DNA of 5,847 nucleotides, taken from an uncultured Caldimicrobium sp. (lineage in GTDB: Bacteria > Desulfobacterota > Thermodesulfobacteria > Thermodesulfobacteriales > Thermodesulfobacteriaceae). Shown piece by piece: positions 1 to 5,629 of the stretch. The stretch's first letter is position 1; every line of letters starts with the position of its first letter. Under the pieces are notes generated by a model. The model did not search any database. It was not told the origin of the DNA and worked only from the letters and a program-made list of their open reading frames with translations. Location: contig CALLJI010000017.1 of NCBI GenBank assembly GCA_938091475.1, positions 1-5,847 on the forward strand. The letters run 5' to 3'. The translations under genes and the position numbers were made by a program.

Positions 1-2
1 AT

Positions 3-824
3 ATTAGTGTAATAGACAAATACTATCAAGGTAAGGCAACAAATGTTAGTTTTGCCTATGAGACAGAAAAATCTCGCTTAATGATAAATAAATGGGTAGA
101 AGAGCAGACGAATGATAAAATCATAGAGTTAATAAAACGAGGTATGGTGGATAGGCTGACCAAATTAGTAATTACAAATGCTATATATTTCAAAGGCAAC
201 TGGCAGATCCAATTTGATAAAGATCAAACAAAGGAAGAAGATTTTAAAATTACCCCGGAGAAGAGGGAAAAAGTTCCAATGATGAGAATAAAGGGAGTAG
301 CTATTCCTGAATTCAATTACGCAGAAACAGAGGACCTTCAGATTCTTGAGCTCCCTTACGAAGGTAATGAGCTATCAATGTTAGTATTACTACCAAAGGG
401 CAGTTTACAAAATGTGGAAAAGACACTCAATTATGAGAGGTTTAGCGCTGTAAGAAAAAGATTAGTAAAACAACCTGTTGAAGTCTATATGCCGAAGTTT
501 AAGTTTGAGAAGGAATATTTTTTAAATGAGATGCTTATAGCTATGGGAATGCCCAGTGCTTTCGGAGATGCAGATTTTTCAGGCTTAGACGGTAGTAGAA
601 TGCTCTACATTACTGCTGTAGTTCATAAGGCATTTGTAGATGTAAATGAGGAGGGGACAGAGGCTGCAGCAGCAACTGCTGTGATTTTTGCACCTAAATC
701 TATCGGAGTTGAAAAAACACCCGTTATCTTTCGCGCAGACCATCCCTTTATATTTGTGATACAACATAAAAAAACTGATGCTATACTATTTATAGGTAGG
801 GTTTATAATCCAAAAGGGAAATAA
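3..824 (+). CDS. Serpin-family protease inhibitor, 5'-truncated by the window edge
   Basis: The reading frame is open from the first full codon at 3, so the ATG at 81 is an internal Met inside helix F and not the start. The 273 visible residues (numbered from base 3) contain serpin hallmarks: INKWVEEQTN (28-37), NAIYFKGNW (59-67), an LPY/MLVLLP segment, FRADHPF (243-249) and the C-terminal GRVYNP. The reactive-centre hinge EEGTEAAAAT (216-225, P17-P8) matches the inhibitory consensus: Gly at P15, Thr at P14, Ala at P12-P9. Counting on gives P2 Pro, P1 Lys232, P1' Ser233. Family knowledge: such serpins trap serine (sometimes cysteine) proteases as a covalent complex by inserting the loop into sheet A. 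A Lys P1 predicts trypsin-like targets, which is inference. By comparison with alpha-1-antitrypsin (P1 = 358), about 125 core residues plus any signal peptide lie upstream. No cysteine is visible, so cellular location is unknown. Confidence 0.95.
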   Translation: MSVIDKYYQGKATNVSFAYETEKSRLMINKWVEEQTNDKIIELIKRGMVDRLTKLVITNAIYFKGNWQIQFDKDQTKEEDFKITPEKREKVPMMRIKGVAIPEFNYAETEDLQILELPYEGNELSMLVLLPKGSLQNVEKTLNYERFSAVRKRLVKQPVEVYMPKFKFEKEYFLNEMLIAMGMPSAFGDADFSGLDGSRMLYITAVVHKAFVDVNEEGTEAAAATAVIFAPKSIGVEKTPVIFRADHPFIFVIQHKKTDAILFIGRVYNPKGK

Positions 825-835
825 GGGTTATAGAT
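801..835 (+). other. Weak inverted repeat across the serpin stop codon
   Basis: Bases 801-811 can pair with 825-835 as an 11-bp stem containing three G-U pairs, with a 13-nt loop at 812-824 that holds the stop codon TAA (822-824). The stem is AT-rich and no run of T follows, so it is not a textbook intrinsic terminator. It might slow polymerase or stabilise an mRNA end, but it could be chance in AT-rich DNA. The spacer after it (836-895) shows no convincing -35/-10 pair. The serpin and the next gene could therefore share a transcript. Confidence 0.2.
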
Positions 836-881
836 GTATGGATATTTAAATGGTAATTATGATGAAAAAACTCCCTTTACT

Positions 882-888
882 GGAGGTG
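882..888 (+). promoter_or_regulatory. Ribosome binding site of the coiled-coil gene
   Basis: GGAGGTG lies 7 nt before the ATG at 896. It fixes that start, which also gives a complete signal peptide. The nearby ATGs at 850 and 862 are in another frame and lack a comparable site. Confidence 0.85.
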
Positions 889-895
889 TGGAAAT

Positions 896-2041
896 ATGAG
901 GAAAAGATTGCCCTTGTTCCTAATATGTTTTTTCTCCTCTCTTACCTCTTTCTCTCCATTATACGCCTTTTATATTCCTGAACCTAATATGGTAATCGAA
1001 AATATTCCTCAACCAAATATGGCAATTGACTGTTATGAAACTTTAGAGACTTGGGAAATAGATCCCAGAATGAGAAGTTTTTTGAACACGCACAAATGTA
1101 AGTGCCCTTCCCCTAATGCAAGACCGGTTTGCGAACCTATAAGCAGTGGTTCAAGTCCTGAAGTTCCTCAGCATCAGCAATCACAGAAGGAGAGAGAAAC
1201 AATAAGCCAACAGCAAGAACTGGCAAGAAGGGAGGAAGAGGCAAGAAGGCAGCAGGAGGAGATGAAAAGACAAGCATTTGAAGCATGGCAGAGAGCACAA
1301 AGAGAATTAGAAGCAGAAAGGTTAAGGCAAGAGGCTCAGAGAAGAGAGGCAGGTCAGCAGATACTTGCCCAGAGCCGTATTAGTGAAGATTTAAAGTTGG
1401 AACCTTCACTTTTTGGCAGTACACAGGTAAAACTTGATACAATATCTATTTCAGCCCTCTCAAGCTATCCTGCTCCCTCCAGTGTGATTGATAGAGCAAG
1501 ATGTGCTGTTTATTTCTCAGATCTTGCGAAGAAGACGAAAGATCCAGAAGGTGCAAAGTTTTTAAGTCTTCAAGCAGAAAAAGTTATGCAAGGCGCACCT
1601 ACAGATTATCCATGCCAGCTTGAAAAAATACCTGATGTCCCTATGCCTCAGGAGTCTTATGCAAAAAAGGAAGAGATAGAAGCACTTATGAATACCTATC
1701 AAGCCAAGATTTTGGAATTTGATGAAATCCTGTCAAAGGTAAACGAGATAAGAAAGCAGGTATTAAGTGCTGAAGACAAGTTTAAAGAAGCAGATGTAAA
1801 AATTAAAGAACTTCAAACAAGGTCAACTACGCCGAGTAATCAAGAGGAAAAGGCTAAACTTGATGACCTTCTTGCACAGGCTTTAGCTTTAAAAGAGGAG
1901 GCAGAAAGGGAATTAAAGAGAGCTAAGGAAAATGAGCAAAAGCTTCTTGAAATGGCCAAGCAAAAGGCGGATGAAATCAACGCTATAAATGAACAGATAT
2001 CTACATTGAAGCAAGGGAATAACTATATTCATAAGGAGTAA
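896..2041 (+). CDS. Exported coiled-coil protein of unknown function
   Basis: 381 residues; I do not recognise a named family. A classical signal peptide (MRKR, hydrophobic stretch, likely cleavage after LYA at residue 24) sends it across the inner membrane. The mature protein begins with a tandem 10-residue repeat (27-46), then a short Cys-bearing region (C46, C68, C70, C79, including a CKC motif). A Gln/Glu/Arg-rich segment at about 97-155 looks like one long charged helix. A less repetitive middle (about 160-250) has C203 and C240. A second long helical, coiled-coil-like region runs from about 255 to 373. The paired cysteines could form disulfides in the periplasm, which is inference. Seven bases separate it from the lipoprotein gene, so it is probably the first gene of a tightly coupled set. 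Arginine is almost always AGA/AGG (one CGT). A structural or scaffold role is plausible; no catalytic motif is visible. Low-complexity helices make distant homology calls unreliable. Confidence 0.9.
   Translation: MRKRLPLFLICFFSSLTSFSPLYAFYIPEPNMVIENIPQPNMAIDCYETLETWEIDPRMRSFLNTHKCKCPSPNARPVCEPISSGSSPEVPQHQQSQKERETISQQQELARREEEARRQQEEMKRQAFEAWQRAQRELEAERLRQEAQRREAGQQILAQSRISEDLKLEPSLFGSTQVKLDTISISALSSYPAPSSVIDRARCAVYFSDLAKKTKDPEGAKFLSLQAEKVMQGAPTDYPCQLEKIPDVPMPQESYAKKEEIEALMNTYQAKILEFDEILSKVNEIRKQVLSAEDKFKEADVKIKELQTRSTTPSNQEEKAKLDDLLAQALALKEEAERELKRAKENEQKLLEMAKQKADEINAINEQISTLKQGNNYIHKE
974..1033 (+). repeat. Two tandem 30-bp units encoding a 10-residue repeat
   Basis: Units 974-1003 and 1004-1033 encode IPEPNMVIEN and IPQPNMAIDC. 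Six of ten positions are identical (I-P-x-P-N-M-x-I), with conservative changes at others. The repeat begins two residues after the predicted signal-peptide cleavage site. The DNA copies have diverged at several third positions, so the duplication is not recent and the protein pattern has probably been kept. Confidence 0.75.
2033..2038 (+). promoter_or_regulatory. Ribosome binding site of the lipoprotein gene
   Basis: AAGGAG sits inside the last codons of the upstream gene, just before its TAA, and 10 nt before the ATG at 2049. The closer AGGGAG at 2041-2046 is only 2 nt from the ATG and is probably not the functional site. Placement inside the upstream gene suggests that the two genes are translated as a pair. 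Confidence 0.65.
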
Positions 2042-2048
2042 GGGAGAA

Positions 2049-2684
2049 ATGAAGATCCTGAGATTTGTTTTTGGAGTTGTTTTAGTAGTAAGCGTTTTTG
2101 TTTTGTCAGGGTGTGCTTCCACTATAACAGCAAAGCCTGGTGGAGAAACTGGAATTCCTTATTATCTTCCAAAACCGTATCTCTTAATAACAAAGAATTT
2201 AATCCCGCTTACAGAGAAAGTCACAGAAAAGAAAGATGATAAAGGTAACACAATAGCTATTGAGCGTAATGTAGTACCTGTTTCAATAAATAATAATACA
2301 CAAGGAGATTCTTATTGTTCTCAAGTTATTTATTTGCCTGATCTTACTCAAAAATATTTTTTAGAAATTTTATCTCGGTCTGGAGAAGTAAAAACAAATA
2401 TAACATTGATTGACAGCTGGAAGTTTGTGGGTCTAAACCTTGACGCCAATGCAAAAACTTCTGATATCATTAAGGCCTTCGGTGAAGTGATTCCTAAACT
2501 GCCGCCATTTACAAAAGGGACAGCAGTTCCAGAAGAACAAGAAGGGAAAAAGGCAGGTTTATGGTTATATGAAATCAAAGTTGAGAATGGACAACTGAAA
2601 TATGAATTGGTCATACAATGGCCACCACAAACTGAAAAATGTATAACAATATACGGAGGATACTATGAAAGAATTAAAATTTAG
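2049..2684 (+). CDS. Lipoprotein of unknown function
   Basis: 211 residues. The N-terminus has a Lys/Arg-containing head, a hydrophobic stretch of about 15 residues and the lipobox LSGC, so Cys22 should be lipidated after signal peptidase II cleavage. The residue after Cys is Ala, not Asp, which under the Lol rule of Gram-negatives favours the outer membrane. Shortly after comes GIPYYLPKPYLLIT (36-49), then a segment with QVIYLPDLTQKYFLEI and DSWKFVGLNLDANAKT. From memory this pattern (YYLPKP near the N-terminus, IYLPD later) recurs in uncharacterised bacterial lipoproteins, but I cannot confirm the family. No enzyme motif is seen. The gene starts 7 bp after the coiled-coil gene and overlaps the TPR-PDZ gene by 20 bp, so it is part of one coupled set and could be its membrane anchor (inference). 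Confidence 0.92.
   Translation: MKILRFVFGVVLVVSVFVLSGCASTITAKPGGETGIPYYLPKPYLLITKNLIPLTEKVTEKKDDKGNTIAIERNVVPVSINNNTQGDSYCSQVIYLPDLTQKYFLEILSRSGEVKTNITLIDSWKFVGLNLDANAKTSDIIKAFGEVIPKLPPFTKGTAVPEEQEGKKAGLWLYEIKVENGQLKYELVIQWPPQTEKCITIYGGYYERIKI
2655..2659 (+). promoter_or_regulatory. Ribosome binding site of the TPR-PDZ gene, inside the lipoprotein gene
   Basis: GGAGG lies 5 nt before the ATG at 2665, within the coding sequence of the upstream lipoprotein. It supports the start that gives a full signal peptide and a 20-bp gene overlap, a layout typical of translational coupling. Confidence 0.8.
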
Positions 2685-4572
2685 ATTTATTATATTATTC
2701 CTTGTGATTATGGCGTTATTTTCTGGGCGTACATACGCCAATGTATACAAGCCAGGATGGGATTATTACCGTCGTGGTGACATAGAAAAGGCTGTACAAT
2801 ATTTTCAAACAGGGGAAGGAAAGTGTGAACGCTGCCTGTGTAAGATATATTCAGAAACTGGGCAGTATGAAAAGGCGGTGAAAAGTTGTGAAGAAGCCTT
2901 GCGAATTTGGACACCGGTTCAGCGTACAGGTGTTGTTGAAATAGACGAGAGGAATAAAGATGGTTTGTATTTTGAGCCTAAAAAATTATGGGTTAGGTTG
3001 TTGTGTGAAGCCTCTGAGCACACAGGGCAATATAAACGCTGCATAAAGGTTCTAAAACAGTGGGTAACAGAGGATGATCCGAATGATTGGGAGATGTTTG
3101 CATGGCTTGCGAATTTATACGGGATAAACAAACAATATGATGAGGGAATAGCAGCAGCCAAAAGGTCTATAGAAATCAAACCCAATAGCTGGGCTTATAG
3201 AGCATTAGCTGCAATATATGCAGATAAAAAACAGTATAACGATGCAATTGCCACATATAAAAAGGCTATAGAGCTTGATCCAAAGAATATTTCTATTTAT
3301 CTAAAACTGTCAGATTGTTATTACGCAAAAGAGGACTATGCCAGTGCTATAGCTATTATCCAAGAAGTGCAAGAAATAGCTCCGAACGATCCAGATATTC
3401 TGTATATGCTCGGGTTCCTATATACGCACATGGGGAAATTAGACGAGGCTATAAATTCGCTAAGCAAGGCTATATCATTAGAAACAATAACAGGGGTTGG
3501 AGTGCTAATTGCAATTGAAGGAGACTACCCTGTAGTGAAGGACTTAGCGGAAGGGCCTGCAAAAAAAGTAGGGGTAAAAGTTGGGGATAAAATAATCAAG
3601 ATCAATGGTCAAACGACAAAAGGAAAGAACATAAAAGAGGTTGCTCAAGCAATAAGAGGAGCGGAGGGCACTCAGGTTGTCCTTACAATCGAAAGAAAAG
3701 ACCTCAAAAATCCGTTAGAACAAACAATAATTAGAGAAACTGTAGTTTCTAAATCAGCTGCTAAAGCTTTGGGACTAAGAAGTCTTTCCCATAAGATAAA
3801 AGGCAATACTATAGAAGCCGCAAAAGACGCTGAAAAGGCATACTCACTCGACCCCGATAATGATAGTGCTAAGGAGGCGCTTGCTGCGATCTATATTGAT
3901 AAAGGAAAATATGATGATGCAATTAAAGTACTTTCAAATACCTCAAAAGATAATTATTTTGCCCGTATTTTGGAAGCAACAGCGTATGCAAAAACCAGCG
4001 ATTACAAAAAAGCGGTGGAGATTTACAGCTCAATTCCAGAAAATTATCTTACCTCCAATAGTGTCCTTCGTCAAAGCTATAAAACTTCCTTTTTTGAATC
4101 AATGAAACCTTATGTCAGTATTAAAAAAGCCACAGCCAAGTCTCTCGAGGCAAAAGGACAGTACCGAGAAGCCTTGAATGAATACGCAGAAGTTTTAAAA
4201 TTTACAGACGAGAAAGAGGCAAAAGAAATTAGAAGCCAGATAGCGGGGCTTATAAAGAAAAATCCGTATCTCTCGGAAATTCCTGAAGAGGCAAGGAAGT
4301 ATGCTTTAGGGGGAGAGGTCTTACTTAAGGAGGGTAAATTAAAAGAAGCCTTGCAAGAATACTTAAGAGCAGTAAAAGTTGCTCCCCACATTGCAATCTT
4401 TTACAAAACTATAGCTTTGATAAACGGTGAACTCAAAGATTATGCTAATGCTGTGCGCAATATGACTATTTATCTTGAACTTATGCCAGATGCTCCAGAT
4501 GCTCGTGCAGCACAAGATCAGATATACAAATGGGAGTTTATGCTAAGAAGAGAAAAAGGAGTTGAAAAATGA
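2665..4572 (+). CDS. Exported TPR-PDZ-TPR scaffold protein
   Basis: 635 residues. A signal peptide with likely cleavage after TYA (residue 25) places it outside the cytoplasm. TPR units follow: imperfect ones in 29-130, then clear ones at about 143-174, 175-208, 209-242 and 243-275 with the usual Gly/Ala/Tyr/Pro pattern. A PDZ domain occupies about 276-360 (TGVGVLIAI binding loop, GPAKKVGVKVGDKIIKING, IRGAEGTQVVLTI); it resembles those of CtpA-type processing proteases, but no Ser/Lys protease domain follows. More TPRs run through 365-430, 433-460, 487-512, 543-575 and 577-607. Six of its seven cysteines lie in the first 126 residues (C54, C57, C59, C75, C114, C126), including CERCLC. Family knowledge: TPR arrays bind partner proteins and PDZ domains usually bind C-terminal tails. 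Inference: it is a periplasmic adaptor for its operon partners. Its stop overlaps the next start as ATGA. Confidence 0.95.
   Translation: MKELKFRFIILFLVIMALFSGRTYANVYKPGWDYYRRGDIEKAVQYFQTGEGKCERCLCKIYSETGQYEKAVKSCEEALRIWTPVQRTGVVEIDERNKDGLYFEPKKLWVRLLCEASEHTGQYKRCIKVLKQWVTEDDPNDWEMFAWLANLYGINKQYDEGIAAAKRSIEIKPNSWAYRALAAIYADKKQYNDAIATYKKAIELDPKNISIYLKLSDCYYAKEDYASAIAIIQEVQEIAPNDPDILYMLGFLYTHMGKLDEAINSLSKAISLETITGVGVLIAIEGDYPVVKDLAEGPAKKVGVKVGDKIIKINGQTTKGKNIKEVAQAIRGAEGTQVVLTIERKDLKNPLEQTIIRETVVSKSAAKALGLRSLSHKIKGNTIEAAKDAEKAYSLDPDNDSAKEALAAIYIDKGKYDDAIKVLSNTSKDNYFARILEATAYAKTSDYKKAVEIYSSIPENYLTSNSVLRQSYKTSFFESMKPYVSIKKATAKSLEAKGQYREALNEYAEVLKFTDEKEAKEIRSQIAGLIKKNPYLSEIPEEARKYALGGEVLLKEGKLKEALQEYLRAVKVAPHIAIFYKTIALINGELKDYANAVRNMTIYLELMPDAPDARAAQDQIYKWEFMLRREKGVEK
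4556..4561 (+). promoter_or_regulatory. Ribosome binding site of the FecR-like gene
   Basis: AAGGAG ends 7 nt before the ATG at 4569, inside the end of the TPR-PDZ gene. With the ATGA stop-start overlap (4569-4572) it favours reinitiation by ribosomes finishing the upstream gene. Confidence 0.75.
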
Positions 4573-5564
4573 GGGTAACAAATAGTTTACTCTTTCTTAT
4601 ATTATTTTTTGCTAACCTTGCATTCGCACAAAATCAATATAACGAACTTTTTTTATTGGGTCTACATTTTAAGGCTGAAGCCTTGAGAGATAAGGCAAAA
4701 GAGGAGATCAAAAAGATTGATTCTGAACTCAATACGCTTGAAAGGATCATTCGGAAAGCACAACAGATAATACATACTGCAAGTCAAAGAACTGATGAGG
4801 ATGCAAAAAAGGCTGAGAAGGTTGCACGAGAAGCCCTTATGTGGGCTCTTGAGGCAAAGAGAAAGAATGAAGAAATCAAAAGGGAATGGGAAAGGAAAAA
4901 GATAATGGCAGATAGGTCTTATGCAACAATTCAAAATATGCTTTCCCAAAAAATAGGCTCCAAAAGCCAGATCAAAGGGTTTATTACAAATTACAAGGGT
5001 AATATCTATATCCTTAAAGCCAATGGTGAAAGGGTTTCTCCTGATAATGGTTTCCTTGAGCCTGGAGATAGGATTTGGACTGCCGATGGTACTGCTACTA
5101 TAGAAATGCTTGATGGTAGGGCTACCACTCAAATTGGACCCTATTCAGAATTTCGTCTGGAAAAAGACTCACCTTACGAACAGCTTGCAGAGCTTCTTAA
5201 AGGTAAAGTTTATATAGCCATACTAAGTTTAGAAGATTATACAAATAAAATGGAAGAAGTGGCTAAAAAGTATGAAAAAGATATACAAACAATAAAAGAA
5301 GAGATAGATAAGTATTTGAAGAAAAAAAGATTTAAAGTAAAGTCCTCACCTATAGTGAGTGCGCCAAGGGCAACTAAACTTGTTGTAGAAGTTAAAGATA
5401 TACAATCTGCAGAGATAATTGTTTTAGAGGGTAGTGTAGAAGTAAGTAGCTTAAGTGGTGACAAAGTAGTAATAGTAAATGAAGGATATAAAGTAATCGC
5501 AACACAAAAAGGCATAGAAGGCCCAGAAAAGATTACAGATTTAAATAAGTGGTGGGATGAGTAA
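4569..5564 (+). CDS. Exported coiled-coil protein with a FecR-like domain
   Basis: 331 residues. The signal peptide likely cleaves after AFA (residue 20). Residues about 33-125 are a highly charged helical region (Lys/Glu/Ala-rich, coiled-coil-like). From 135 the sequence fits the FecR fold: GFITNYKGNIYI, LEPGDRIWTADGTATIEMLDG (163-183), IGPYSEFRLE (189-198) and LLKGKVYIAIL (209-219). A charged helical insert (about 220-254) follows. The fold then appears to resume with FKVKSSPIVSAPRATKLVVEV (255-275, the place of the usual TPTAVAAVRGT motif) and IVLEGSVEV (284-292). Family knowledge: FecR proteins are best known as iron-siderophore sigma regulators with a transmembrane helix and cytoplasmic tail. 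Here there is no internal membrane segment and no sigma factor nearby, so a stand-alone periplasmic binding role is more likely than signalling. Strongly coupled to the TPR-PDZ gene upstream. Confidence 0.92.
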   Translation: MRVTNSLLFLILFFANLAFAQNQYNELFLLGLHFKAEALRDKAKEEIKKIDSELNTLERIIRKAQQIIHTASQRTDEDAKKAEKVAREALMWALEAKRKNEEIKREWERKKIMADRSYATIQNMLSQKIGSKSQIKGFITNYKGNIYILKANGERVSPDNGFLEPGDRIWTADGTATIEMLDGRATTQIGPYSEFRLEKDSPYEQLAELLKGKVYIAILSLEDYTNKMEEVAKKYEKDIQTIKEEIDKYLKKKRFKVKSSPIVSAPRATKLVVEVKDIQSAEIIVLEGSVEVSSLSGDKVVIVNEGYKVIATQKGIEGPEKITDLNKWWDE

Positions 5565-5618
5565 TAAAAGCAAGTTCAAAAGGTGTGTTTATGATATTAC
5601 AATTTTAGATTTACTGTA

Positions 5619-5625
5619 GGAGGTG
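5619..5625 (+). promoter_or_regulatory. Ribosome binding site of the gene at the right edge
   Basis: GGAGGTG, the same core as before the gene at 896, lies 4 nt before the ATG at 5630. It fixes the start of the truncated last gene. The in-frame ATG at 5591 is followed at once by a stop (TAG at 5606) and is not used. Confidence 0.8.
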
Positions 5626-5629
5626 AAGG

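Noticed and set aside
81..83. ATG that could be taken as the serpin start
   Set aside because: The frame is open upstream to base 3 and encodes serpin-like sequence running into helix F; the ATG is an internal codon.
804..863. Possible -10 boxes (TATAAT at 804-809, TATAGA at 829-834, TATGAT at 858-863) before the coiled-coil gene
   Set aside because: None has a recognisable -35 hexamer at 16-18 bp, and such hexamers are frequent in AT-rich DNA.
813..878. AAAGGGA at 813-819 could pair with TCCCTTT at 872-878, just before the ribosome binding site
   Set aside because: The 7-bp match spans a 52-nt loop and competes with the local 801-835 pairing; it is too weak to call a regulatory structure.
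1222..1249. Short direct repeat GGCAAGAAGG (1222-1231 and 1240-1249)
   Set aside because: It is explained by the repetitive Ala-Arg-Arg-Glu coding of the charged helix, not a separate DNA element.
3315..4105. Two + strand open frames (3315-3518, 3860-4105) inside the TPR-PDZ gene
   Set aside because: Both are in alternate frames of a clearly coding, domain-bearing gene and have no plausible product.
4662..5132. 156-codon open frame on the minus strand
   Set aside because: It lies wholly opposite the FecR-like gene and shows no ribosome binding site or domain that I can recognise; it is a shadow of the Lys/Glu-rich coding strand.
5565..5629. Spacer before the last gene checked for a terminator or promoter
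   Set aside because: Only a 5-bp GTAAT/ATTAC pairing is visible and no T-run or -35/-10 pair; nothing can be supported.
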